From an uncultured Halioglobus sp. (lineage in GTDB: Bacteria; Pseudomonadota; Gammaproteobacteria; Pseudomonadales; Halieaceae): a stretch of DNA of 23,378 bases. The DNA is taken from the NCBI GenBank assembly GCA_905480565.1, contig CAJQQW010000203.1:1-23378 (forward strand), given 5' to 3'. A program made the translations under genes and the position numbers. Of this stretch, positions 15,408-23,378 are shown piece after piece (the first letter of the stretch is position 1; each line of letters opens with the position of its first letter). A model generated the notes under the pieces. It was not told the origin of the DNA and made no database searches. It worked only from the letters and a program-made list of their open reading frames with translations.

Positions 15408-16664
15408 TCAGACAATGTTCGGTCGTTTACTGAATAGAGCAATAATTCCGAGTGTAAAAAAGACCAAAATTGCAAGAAGAAGATAACTTTCGGAGTAGCT
15501 CCATCGCTCCGAAACTGTTCCAAATAACTTTGATCCGAGAGAAATGCCTAAATTTGCCGCTGACATATACACCGCAAACTGAGTTGCGGATACTCGTTTG
15601 GCACAAATACTCATGGCAATAGAAATCACACAGACCATCGCTACCGGATCGAGTAAAACCCAAATCGCCAACATTACCAGCACATACGTTTCTTCACGCC
15701 AGAGGTGCTCGGTTTGGGCAAGAATCAGGGCATGAGCGAAAACCACTGCTGTGGTGATAACCGACATTTTTTTTACCCCAAATTTATCAATAAATGGCCC
15801 CAGCGCCAATGCGACAAAGGCACCTAATAAACCCATAGTCGCGACAAGATTCGACCACTCTGCCGTAGACAAGCCAAACAGGCGCACAGCGGCAATTGGC
15901 ATCAGCGCGTCACCATAGCCATTCACCAAACCGTGGAAAAACAAGATCAGAAATACAGTAAGACTCATCCGGCTCCAGAGTACTCGGTTTAGCGACGTAA
16001 CCAGAGAGAAGATAGACGTTTTTTCCGGCAGAGAACCAGTGTGCTCGCCAACGCTCCAGGGAAGTCGCTTTTCACCTTTTCGCTCAGTGATACAAAAAAA
16101 GCCAAAAAAAATAATCGAGCAGACCGCAGCGCCGAGCAGTGCAGTCGCACCAAGACCGACTGATGTGAGCATAATGCCGCTAACTGCAGCCGCGGATGCC
16201 CAGCCGATGGCCTTGCCAAAGCTCATAAACGCATTGACTCTTCCCTGCTCGTGCTCCGGCACAAGATCTATTGCCATACCGTCGACCGCGACATCCTGCG
16301 TGGCCGCAAATGCTTGCACTGTTGCCGCTAGAACTGTTAGGAGAGTAATTTGCTGCACAGGATCGTCGATTATAACAAGCGCGCACATGGCGAGCGTCAT
16401 GCCTAGTTGTGCAGCCAATATCCAGGGCCGACGCAATCCCATAGCAGGAAATTGAAAGCGATCCATCAGCGGACCAGTCGTCAGTTTAAAAACCCATGGC
16501 AACACGATGATCGCCAGATACGATGCAATAGCCGAGGCAGACATACCTTGACTGGCCAACCATGCTGGCATCGCTATATTGAGTAGACCTTTAGGAATAC
16601 CCTGGGCGAAATAAAGCAGGCCGCACGCACAGTAGCGTAGAGAAGAGCTTTGAGATAGATACAA
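15408..16664 (-). CDS. MFS transporter, AmpG/PAT-like
   Basis: 418-residue major facilitator with about 12 membrane helices. The start CGLLYFAQGIPKGLLN, the loop GPLMDRF, and especially ATQDVAVDGMAIDLVPEHEQGRVNAF resemble the AmpG/PAT (SLC33-like) branch, whose classic member imports anhydromuropeptides from the periplasm. No peptidoglycan-recycling or beta-lactamase gene lies nearby, and several AmpG-like paralogues carry other cargo, so substrate is open. The start codon is TTG, chosen because a full AGGAGG lies five bases upstream (16675-16670). The C-terminus ends just after helix 12. Convergent with the alpha/beta hydrolase gene. Confidence 0.88.
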   Translation of the reverse strand: MYLSQSSSLRYCACGLLYFAQGIPKGLLNIAMPAWLASQGMSASAIASYLAIIVLPWVFKLTTGPLMDRFQFPAMGLRRPWILAAQLGMTLAMCALVIIDDPVQQITLLTVLAATVQAFAATQDVAVDGMAIDLVPEHEQGRVNAFMSFGKAIGWASAAAVSGIMLTSVGLGATALLGAAVCSIIFFGFFCITERKGEKRLPWSVGEHTGSLPEKTSIFSLVTSLNRVLWSRMSLTVFLILFFHGLVNGYGDALMPIAAVRLFGLSTAEWSNLVATMGLLGAFVALALGPFIDKFGVKKMSVITTAVVFAHALILAQTEHLWREETYVLVMLAIWVLLDPVAMVCVISIAMSICAKRVSATQFAVYMSAANLGISLGSKLFGTVSERWSYSESYLLLAILVFFTLGIIALFSKRPNIV

Positions 16665-16669
16665 AATGA

Positions 16670-16675
16670 CCTCCT
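16670..16675 (-). promoter_or_regulatory. AGGAGG site that fixes a TTG start
   Basis: A consensus Shine-Dalgarno on the - strand, five bases before TTG at 16664. The next in-frame ATG would be inside the protein, beyond the first conserved helix, so the TTG start is well supported. Confidence 0.8.
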
Positions 16676-16960
16676 ATTATATATTTTCTTTGGGCATTTT
16701 TTTCTCGACAACGGCGCACCACCATCGGCGATAAGTATAACTAGAGCATAAAAAATGGCATCATTTATCTGCGCAATAATACCGCCCACAAACGGACCAG
16801 TGCAGTCGAGCACAGAATACAGTCGCGGCTATTCGGTACTAACTCCTTGTTTTAGTGGCCAATCAGGGCCGTTGACTAAACTGTTGGTTGCGAATGTATA
16901 AACACAGTGAATACTGCGTGAAGCAATCTGAAGAGACTCTACTCTCGAGATAACGTCGTG

Positions 16961-17311
16961 CTATTTCCCGGACAATGGAGCGTTACTTTGGCGACGCTGG
17001 CGTCCCAGCCAAGAAAAAGATCTGCCTAGTTTTTCGTCGCTCAACAAGAGTTCCAGACTACAAAAATTTTTTGCGAGCTCCATCTCTGAATAGGCAGAGT
17101 GGATGGCCGTATGACAGTCACGGCAAATGTAAACTCCCATCGCCAGCTGTCGTTTCGAATAGAGCCGTGCGAAGCGAACACGTCGGTGGACTTTGCGTGG
17201 AATCAGATGGTGGAAGCTGAGATCGAGCTGACGGGCACAACAGGGGCACGGGCCAACCGTCGCCTTGCGCTGCCTCCATGTCGGTATGGTGCTAGGCCGA
17301 TTAGTGGACAA
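16961..17311 (-). CDS. Small HNH-endonuclease-like protein
   Basis: 116 residues, basic. The layout is that of a small treble-clef HNH protein: CPCC at 22-25 as first zinc knuckle half, HHLIPRK from 34 (His34/His35 as likely general base), GVYICRDCHTAIH with Cys63/Cys66 as second knuckle half, and His67/His71 as metal or catalytic ligands. The full set of key residues is present, so nuclease activity is plausible; target unknown. The likely start is TTG at 17311, overlapping the last 11 bases of the upstream gene, with no Shine-Dalgarno of its own; translational coupling is expected. No methyltransferase or integrase accompanies it. Confidence 0.78.
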   Translation of the reverse strand: MSTNRPSTIPTWRQRKATVGPCPCCARQLDLSFHHLIPRKVHRRVRFARLYSKRQLAMGVYICRDCHTAIHSAYSEMELAKNFCSLELLLSDEKLGRSFSWLGRQRRQSNAPLSGK

Positions 17312-17594
17312 TATTGTCGTCTGCAGAAAACGTGTGCGCTACGTGCTGTGCGTGCTCCAAAACGCGATCCGCCATCATGGTAGCGAACGGATCCATACAA
17401 AAACCCTGAAAAGCGGTCATGGACAGCAATAAAAAAAACTCTAGCAACTGCTCTTCGTCATCTACTCCCTTTAGCCGATCCTGCGCCTGCATGAAAAAAG
17501 CATACGCCTCGGGCTGACCAGAGCTTTCCAAATAGACGACCAGATCACCAACCACGGACGACATATCCTTCACAACTTCATCAATATTACTCAT
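17301..17594 (-). CDS. Small acidic helical protein upstream of the HNH gene
   Basis: 97 residues from the ATG at 17594; a GTG at 17639 would add 15 residues that look non-conserved. No family recognised. The protein is acidic, with amphipathic helix character throughout (IDEVVKDMSSVVGDLVVYL, then DDEEQLLEFFLLLSMTAFQGF, and MMADRVLEHAQHVAHTFSA). No signal or membrane helix. Its stop lies inside the next gene, so the two are surely one transcript and probably functionally linked. An acidic partner next to a basic HNH protein could be an inhibitor or adaptor, but this is inference from charge and gene order. No clear Shine-Dalgarno at either start. Confidence 0.6.
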   Translation of the reverse strand: MSNIDEVVKDMSSVVGDLVVYLESSGQPEAYAFFMQAQDRLKGVDDEEQLLEFFLLLSMTAFQGFCMDPFATMMADRVLEHAQHVAHTFSADDNIVH

Positions 17595-17761
17595 AGAACA
17601 AGTACGCAGACATACACTAGCCAGATCAGCCGTTAACACACTATCGTCCAGGAAGAAATCAAGAAATAGTGCAGAAGTTCAGCTCAATTCAATGATGGCA
17701 GGCTCAGACCGAGTAGTCGACGATATCGAAAAAACTCGCCAAGATGGCTATACGATATTCA

Positions 17762-17782
17762 CTGGCATGTTTTGATTGCCAG
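17762..17782 (-). repeat. Hairpin after the kinase gene
   Basis: CTGGCA and TGCCAG pair perfectly around a 9-base loop, 11 bases beyond the stop of the 7TM kinase gene. No T tract follows on the - strand, so it may be a weak terminator or an RNA-stabilising stem. Confidence 0.3.
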
Positions 17783-17792
17783 ACGTTTGATC

Positions 17793-20384
17793 CTACCCTG
17801 TCTGTGCGGCCCTGCTCGGGTGCAACAGCACATCAATCGACTCTATCAGCGACTTTCTCCGATATGGCTTTTGGATGAAACTGTCGCAGTCTATGTTCCA
17901 GCCCTCCAATTTATACAGCGCTTCTTCCGGGTGACCGCTCGACATGATAATTGGCAAGTCGCTGTATTTTTCTCTGATCTTGCCCCATGTCTGAACTCCA
18001 CTGAGTCCTGGCATGGTAATGTCTAAAATCACTAGACAGAGGGACTGACCAATATCGTCTAGCGTATTAAGCGCCTCTTCGCCGCTCGACGCAAGGTGGA
18101 CATTAAATCCTGCGGCGACCAAATGTTGCTTGAGAATAGAGCGAATCCCCTCTTCATCATCGACGACCAATACGTCACTGTCAGAGAAATCGTCGGGAGT
18201 ATCTGATACCTCATCTTTTACAGTACGAGAGATTTCCTCTGTATCTGCGGGAAGCAAAAACGTAAACGTAGTGCCCTTTCCTTTCTCCGTCTCGATTTTA
18301 AGTTGGCCTTCATGACTATCAAGGATGCCACGGGTTGCAGCCAATCCAAGCCCACGTCCAGTAAATTTTGTAGTAAAAAAGGGATCAAATATTTTCGCTA
18401 ATGTTTCGGAATCCATCCCCGCACCGTTATCACAAACCGTTACGTAGACCACTTCACCTGAAACTTTGCCATGCTCGAGGCAAGCACAGGAATCGCTTCT
18501 CGCGCTTGGAAGACCAGTACCCGTACTGACCGTAATTGTACCCGCCCCATCGCCGATTGCATCCGCCGCATTAGTGATCAGGTTCATCAGGACCTGACGA
18601 ATTTGGGCAGACCCGCCGCGCACCAATGGCGGTTCGTCTGATAGCTGAAAGTCAATCTCTATATTTTTCGGTATCGTAACCGAAACCAAACTGCTGACCT
18701 CACGGATGAGCGAAGACAAGTCAAGAGCTTCTGTCATGTAGGTGGTCTCACCAGCATAAGCAAGAAGCTGGCTTGTAAGTTCCGCTGCGTTCGTAGCAGC
18801 GGTTTCGATATCACCGAGAGTCGATTGCATTGGTGAGCCCTCGTCAATGTCTTTACGAACGATCTCTGTGTTTCCTAACACGGTCATTAGCAAATTATTG
18901 AAATCATGCGCGATTCCACCTGCCAGAAGACCAAGCCCTTCCAGCTTTTGCGCCTGAATCATCGCCTGAGACTCTTTTCGGGCTTTTGTCACATCAGACA
19001 TACGCCAAGCGCGGCCCTGAGTTACTCGGTCCGTTTGGACTGACAGAGTAATCACTTCCACCACTCTGCCGTCGCTCAAAGAAAGATCACACACCTCTGT
19101 CCTTGAAGATTCGAATGCCCCACTTCCCGGACGCCACATCTCTTGCATTACTTTCGGTTGCGGCTCACGAAGCTTTCCGTCCAGATACTCATCGATTCTT
19201 TGACCAATACCAAGTATTTCTTGCCTTGACGTACCCCATAGTCGTGCAAAAGCCTCATTGAGATAGCGAATTTCGCCGTTCTGATCTTTAAACAGAAGAC
19301 CTTCCCCCATCGCCAGATCAAGGGTCTCCAATAATGCAAAGTGCTCCTCAGATTCATCTAGAGCGGCCCGGAGAGCTGTTCGGTCCCTGAGACGCAAACA
19401 CTTTCCAGCCTCATGCCCACGACTTTTTTGAACGGTGGACACTTCGATTACAACAATACTTTGCACGCCCGCTGGTGACGTGAACTGATGCTCCAGCAAA
19501 TCTGGCTCAGTTCTATCAGCCCGGCCAAGCGAAAAAGTAGGAACAACACTCTGCAGTATGTCATCAATCGGTGCTCCGGGATTTAACGTTCCCTCACCGA
19601 ACAATTCCTGAGCATTTACATTGGCATAAAGAATCTGATGGTGACGAGTAATAATTACGATTGGATCGGCATCATGATCAAGTACGCTGGGAAGGGAAAC
19701 ACGCTCCAGGACAAAAAGATCACGACGTTCTACAGCGAATAGAAAAAGTAAACAGCTGAAGGCATATCCCAGTGCAGTGGGATCATATGAGAGTGGCACC
19801 GGACTGAATACGTAGACCATGTTCATAGACATTGGGACCGCTACTGCAGCGACGAGAAACCGACACTGCGCGCGGATCGTTGGATCCTGCGCAGCATAGC
19901 CTTCCGATGCATGGACAAAAACCGTAGCGAGGAGCGCTAAATAGTTGACAGCTGCCGTGACATACCAGAGAGGTCCGTACTCGCTTCTCATGAACGGTCG
20001 GATCTCAATAAATTGATAGTGCCAAGGATTTGTGATCAGAGCGATCCAAAGCATCGCATTAATCGCGATAAGTATGGGCAGACCACGGGTAAAATAGACT
20101 CTTCGGTAACCGACCATCTTTGAAAAGCCAGAAGTAAACAGCCACCAGCCCGGAGCGATCGTTAGTAGCCCCGTATAGACCATAACCATCCCAGCCCAGT
20201 GGAGTGATGCATTGCCGTGATGAATCGAGGCCAGCAGGTCTCCGAAAGAAAAGATTAGGGCCGAGGAAAACACAAGGGGTAGCGCAGGCCATAGGGCCGC
20301 TGGAGGACGTCGATAAAAGATATGGGTGGAAAGCGCCACCAGCAGGACGATACCGAGCGAAGTGGCGATCTGAGCTTCAGACAT
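17793..20384 (-). CDS. Hybrid sensor histidine kinase, 7TM-PAS-PAS-HK-REC
   Basis: 863 residues from the ATG at 20384. Order: about seven membrane helices of the histidine-kinase 7TM type (about 5-225); a PAS domain (about 235-340, LDHDADPIVIITRHHQILYAN); a second PAS (about 360-470, GLLFKDQNGEIRYLNEAFARLWG); HisKA with GGIAHDFNNLL (His493); HATPase with N box NLITNAADAI, DNGAGMD and GRGLGL; and a receiver domain (about 736-855) with DDEE and phospho-accepting Asp788 in VILDITMPG. The frame is open to 20501; I prefer 20384, the ATG just before helix 1, although no start has a good Shine-Dalgarno. All catalytic residues are intact. No output domain or response regulator is encoded near, so an Hpt protein or remote regulator must take the phosphate. 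Confidence 0.92.
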   Translation of the reverse strand: MSEAQIATSLGIVLLVALSTHIFYRRPPAALWPALPLVFSSALIFSFGDLLASIHHGNASLHWAGMVMVYTGLLTIAPGWWLFTSGFSKMVGYRRVYFTRGLPILIAINAMLWIALITNPWHYQFIEIRPFMRSEYGPLWYVTAAVNYLALLATVFVHASEGYAAQDPTIRAQCRFLVAAVAVPMSMNMVYVFSPVPLSYDPTALGYAFSCLLFLFAVERRDLFVLERVSLPSVLDHDADPIVIITRHHQILYANVNAQELFGEGTLNPGAPIDDILQSVVPTFSLGRADRTEPDLLEHQFTSPAGVQSIVVIEVSTVQKSRGHEAGKCLRLRDRTALRAALDESEEHFALLETLDLAMGEGLLFKDQNGEIRYLNEAFARLWGTSRQEILGIGQRIDEYLDGKLREPQPKVMQEMWRPGSGAFESSRTEVCDLSLSDGRVVEVITLSVQTDRVTQGRAWRMSDVTKARKESQAMIQAQKLEGLGLLAGGIAHDFNNLLMTVLGNTEIVRKDIDEGSPMQSTLGDIETAATNAAELTSQLLAYAGETTYMTEALDLSSLIREVSSLVSVTIPKNIEIDFQLSDEPPLVRGGSAQIRQVLMNLITNAADAIGDGAGTITVSTGTGLPSARSDSCACLEHGKVSGEVVYVTVCDNGAGMDSETLAKIFDPFFTTKFTGRGLGLAATRGILDSHEGQLKIETEKGKGTTFTFLLPADTEEISRTVKDEVSDTPDDFSDSDVLVVDDEEGIRSILKQHLVAAGFNVHLASSGEEALNTLDDIGQSLCLVILDITMPGLSGVQTWGKIREKYSDLPIIMSSGHPEEALYKLEGWNIDCDSFIQKPYRRKSLIESIDVLLHPSRAAQTG

Positions 20385-20638
20385 AACTAACCCAACTGAG
20401 GCTGACAGTTCCGGATACAGGAACCTCCATCGTCTCATAGCGCTACTTTGTACAGTATAGGTAGTTTTACGGGTACATTGTGTCCGACACGGCGCCCGCA
20501 ATGTTCAAACGGCCCGGTTTAAACACTAAATCACCTACAGACAGGCTGCAGGATAAATCAGGCCAGAACCGTTATGGTAACCGCCCCGCGTCACTACTGA
20601 TTGTAGATAGATTCGTGCAGAGGCAACGTAAAAAGAGA

Positions 20639-22504
20639 TCATGCAGGTAAATTCAGAGTTCTTTTCACAGCCAATGCCAGCTGCTCCCCGGCGTACGGTT
20701 TGGCAAGAAACTCACTGACGCCTGCAGCCAGGGCCTCTTTTACGTCGTTACTTTCAGAGAACCCACTGACAATAACGGCTTTCTGCCCAGGGCAGATTTC
20801 AGCGAACTTTTTATAGGCTTCGAGACCATTCATATTGGGCGGCATCAGCATATCAAGTACCACCAGATCAGCACGCGAGCGATTGAGAAACTCTATCGCG
20901 GCTTCGCCGGAGCTAGCCGTTACCACATTATAGTTTAACGATCGAAGAATAGATGACGCTATCTCACGCTGCTCCTCCTCATCGTCTACAACGAGAATAA
21001 TCTCACCTGAACCCTTTAAATCGACAGGGCTCTCCGACAATTTGGTTTCCTCGAAATCATCGCTGCACACCGGAAAACTCATAGAGAAACAGGTGCCAGA
21101 GATAGCATCACTGGTTACGTCGACATGACCGTTGTGCTCCTGCACGGTGTTCCAAACAATAGTAAGCCCCAAACCCGTACCACTCACACCCATAACTTTG
21201 CGGGTATAAAATGGTTCGAAAATTCGCTTTATATCGTATTCTGCAATGCCCGTCCCGGAGTCACGTACCTCAAGCGTTGAGAATTCACCCTGAACCCGCT
21301 CATCTCCTTCGGAAGAATTATGAAACACATTTCCTGCAGTTCTTATCAGTATATTGCCTTTACCTTCTATACTTTCCGCACTATTTATTACAAGATTCAT
21401 GAGACTTTTGAATATATGAGTACGCGAACAAAATATATTTTCTATATTTTTGTCGAGCTGCTTTTCAATTGTGATTTGAGGATACCGGGTTCTCAGTGAG
21501 GAGGCTTCTGGCGACTCAAGGTACTCATCCACTATGCTGTTTAAACAGCAAGATTGTTTTGTACTGGCAACACCTCGAGCAACAGTTAGCAGATCTGCCA
21601 CCACATCGGCCGCTCTGTTTCCCGATCGTATCACTGCCTCCAAAGGCTTTCGAAACTCACTGTCTGCCGGCAGTTTCATCAATATCAGCTCCGGATAATT
21701 AATAACTCCTGAGAGGATATTATTCAGATCGTGAGCAACGCCGCCGGCCATCATGCCTATAGCCTCCATTTTTTGAGACTGCTGCAACTTCCTGTTTATC
21801 ACTTCTTTTTCTGCCTCCGCAGTAATACGCTGCCGAATTTCATAAATCAAAGTTTCCCGTTCGGCATCAAGATTCATGTTCGCAGATATGAGTTTATCAA
21901 GGGTACGCTTTAGTTGTTCAAATACTATCGAGATGCTTATAGCGGTCACCGCGTTTAATACGATAGCACTCACCGAGAGAAGTGCCCAACCTTGCATGAG
22001 ATTGCTCTCTGAATTAGTCCAGTTTGCGTAGCCAGCGTGTATTGAAAAGCCCGCCACAGTCATCATCAGTGTAGTAACGCCCAAGGTGACAATTGCAGCT
22101 TGAAGCCCAAGCAGTACTGCAGCGAAAATCGGTGCTGAAAAAAACCAGTTGATCGAGTAGTCCGCATCAATAGTAAAGAGCAACGATATGCCAATGAGAT
22201 AGCATGCGACTATCAGAAATAATGTCTTAACCAGAAACGAAAACGTTTTATAAAAGTGAAAGAAAAGAACAGAGCCATAAATTAGCGTATTAAGTATTAC
22301 GAGATTCCAGAACCCCTGACCGGCAGCAGCATAGGTGCTTGGAATATAGGCGACTAGGCCGAATAGTGAAAAAATTAAATAAACGAAATTTAACTGTTTT
22401 TCCCGCCAGTACTGTAGATTTTTGATCTCCCCAGAATCGCCAAGGAAAGGCTGAATTTCTGGAAACATTTTCGTTATGAGGTTCTTGTTTTTTTCAACAG
22501 CCAT
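20639..22504 (-). CDS. Hybrid sensor histidine kinase with multi-TM sensor
   Basis: 621 residues. Order: a short cytoplasmic N-terminus; five or six membrane helices (about 38-210) of no family I recognise, with almost no periplasmic loops, so the signal is probably sensed in the membrane; a charged helix (about 210-245); HisKA with GGVAHDLNNIL (His258); HATPase with NLVINSAESI, DSGTGI and GTGLGL; and a receiver domain (about 501-618) with DDEEE and Asp551 in VVLDMLMPP. AGGAGG five bases before the ATG gives a secure start. Its kinase core is of the same HisKA subtype as the 7TM kinase downstream, but the sensors differ. The sequence is more A/T-rich than its neighbours, which may point to recent acquisition. 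Confidence 0.92.
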   Translation of the reverse strand: MAVEKNKNLITKMFPEIQPFLGDSGEIKNLQYWREKQLNFVYLIFSLFGLVAYIPSTYAAAGQGFWNLVILNTLIYGSVLFFHFYKTFSFLVKTLFLIVACYLIGISLLFTIDADYSINWFFSAPIFAAVLLGLQAAIVTLGVTTLMMTVAGFSIHAGYANWTNSESNLMQGWALLSVSAIVLNAVTAISISIVFEQLKRTLDKLISANMNLDAERETLIYEIRQRITAEAEKEVINRKLQQSQKMEAIGMMAGGVAHDLNNILSGVINYPELILMKLPADSEFRKPLEAVIRSGNRAADVVADLLTVARGVASTKQSCCLNSIVDEYLESPEASSLRTRYPQITIEKQLDKNIENIFCSRTHIFKSLMNLVINSAESIEGKGNILIRTAGNVFHNSSEGDERVQGEFSTLEVRDSGTGIAEYDIKRIFEPFYTRKVMGVSGTGLGLTIVWNTVQEHNGHVDVTSDAISGTCFSMSFPVCSDDFEETKLSESPVDLKGSGEIILVVDDEEEQREIASSILRSLNYNVVTASSGEAAIEFLNRSRADLVVLDMLMPPNMNGLEAYKKFAEICPGQKAVIVSGFSESNDVKEALAAGVSEFLAKPYAGEQLALAVKRTLNLPA

Positions 22505-22542
22505 CCTGGCCTCCTGCAGCCTGAAAGCAATCGCAATATTTT

Positions 22543-22556
22543 TTGGATTTATCCAA
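22543..22556. repeat. Inverted repeat in the kinase leader
   Basis: TTGGAT-TT-ATCCAA, 6-base arms, ends 39 bases upstream of the kinase ATG at 22504. It could be an operator or a leader hairpin. Confidence 0.3.
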
Positions 22557-22669
22557 GTGTTTAGTGCGTTTCAGCTATATCGTCGATTCTTTAAAGGCGC
22601 GGAACTGATCAAAATTTCGGGCAAAGCTTCCCGTTCCTGTATTTCTCTGTTTGTATAATCTAACGCACC

Positions 22670-22683
22670 ATAACAATTGTTAT
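22670..22683. repeat. 14-base perfect palindrome upstream of the kinase
   Basis: ATAACAATTGTTAT is a perfect palindrome in an A/T-rich stretch about 165 bases before the kinase start. It may be a regulator site, but the base composition makes chance palindromes likely. Confidence 0.3.
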
Positions 22684-23378
22684 TGTCTTATTTCCGTTTT
22701 TATGTGCATCTTCTTTAGATAATAACCTATTCAGACGAGAACAGACATCGCTTTTATCCGCGTCTACACTACAGATATAAATCAAAATTCCCTATAGAAA
22801 AAAGAAAACTCCAGAGTCAAAAAATTCGCAACGCTTATTTTTTTAGCATCATATTACGCACTCAAGCTTCCGGGGCTGAATGCCTATGTCGATGAACAAC
22901 GTGAGGCGCGTCTAAGTACAGTAATTAATCGTCCTTACGGTCAGTTTTTTCGCAGCTAGATCCAATGAGATTATCTTTTACAAAGATTCAGGCTGCCCAC
23001 ACGTTACCTGCGGCTCAGGAGCTCGCGATTGCTGCGGAGGTCAGTCCCGGATAGCTATGAAAGATAGGGAGATCGCATGGTATGTAGGCCAATGTCACGT
23101 CATGATGAACAATTCAATTTAATACTGACAGAACTGGTTGTAAGAATTAGCGATTGTCTACTGGATTTGCATTACACTAAATAGAAATACTCTGGCAAAG
23201 TTCAACTCTTGACGACTGAGCAAATCGTGAAACCATCGCTCTCTAGTGCGAGAAGCCAACGAACGCAGAGTGATTGGTACAGTCAGGAAAACGCAGTGAA
23301 GACGTGAGCAGGGCCTAATAGAAACAGGATTCGCTTTTTGAAAATGCTGGTAACATCGTTCGTTTCCTTGTCTGCGGG

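Larger units (their letters stand above)
22505..23378. other. 874-base stretch without a supportable gene
   Basis: No frame here has both a start with ribosome site and protein-like content. One 54-codon frame (22798-22959) reads like a short signal-bearing peptide ending RPYGQFFRS but has no start codon; a 29-codon frame from ATG 22965 follows. Palindromes at 22543-22556 and 22670-22683 lie in the leader and promoter area of the kinase. The first 350 bases are A/T-rich. The right part shows no structure I can name. Confidence 0.5.

Noticed and set aside
16874..16905. TTGACT...TATAAA, possible + strand promoter antisense to the HNH gene
   Set aside because: The spacer is 19 bases, and no gene follows on that strand.
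22798..22959. 54-codon frame reading like a signal peptide plus short tail (ending RPYGQFFRS)
   Set aside because: No ATG, GTG or TTG start after the stop at 22795-22797, and no ribosome site; at best a gene remnant.
22965..23054. 29-codon frame starting MRLSFTKIQAAHTLP
   Set aside because: Too short, no Shine-Dalgarno, no recognised peptide.

Overview
The window reads as a piece of a gammaproteobacterial chromosome of moderate GC. The evidence is an exact match to the E. coli-type LexA box, a Pit/DUF47 phosphate pair, lipoprotein signal peptides of the usual Gram-negative form, and carotenoid-oxygenase and DUF1214/DUF1254 genes of the kind common in marine gammaproteobacteria (a Halieaceae-like lineage is my inference, not something shown here). 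I see no IS element, prophage, CRISPR array, rRNA or tRNA. It looks like ordinary chromosome with several accessory-type genes.

Layout, left to right. (1) 248-1435 (-): a lipoprotein of the pectin acetylesterase/Notum family. (2) 1876-2415 (+): a small PepSY-TM-like membrane protein. (3) 2644-4860 (+): a perfect SOS box followed by a two-gene operon, a radical SAM protein with a C-terminal helix-hairpin-helix and a DUF4130 protein. This is a damage-inducible DNA-metabolism module and the most interesting locus here. (4) 5194-6326 (+): overlapping genes for membrane-anchored DUF1214 and DUF1254 proteins. (5) 6578-8551 (-): PhoU-like DUF47 protein plus PiT phosphate transporter. (6) 8771-10297 (-): carotenoid oxygenase. 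(7) 10648-15313 (+): a lipoprotein esterase, a DUF6482-like small protein with an exported SAM methyltransferase, an HSL-type esterase and a second alpha/beta hydrolase. (8) 15408-16664 (-): an AmpG-like MFS transporter with a TTG start. (9) 16961-17594 (-): a small acidic helical protein overlapping a small HNH-nuclease-like protein. (10) 17793-22504 (-): two unrelated hybrid sensor histidine kinases in tandem, neither with a DNA-binding output gene in view. (11) 22505-23378: 874 bases without a supportable gene.

How they fit together. The clear functional units are the LexA-regulated radical SAM/DUF4130 operon, the Pit/DUF47 operon, the DUF1214/DUF1254 couple, the HNH pair and the kinase pair. 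The four serine-hydrolase-type genes (248, 10648, 13221, 14459) share chemistry but are unrelated in sequence type and are not one operon. Starts were revised from the longest frame in three cases (1435, 17594, 20384), and three start codons are non-ATG by frame or Shine-Dalgarno evidence (TTG at 2683, GTG at 5194, TTG at 16664); TTG at 17311 is probable.
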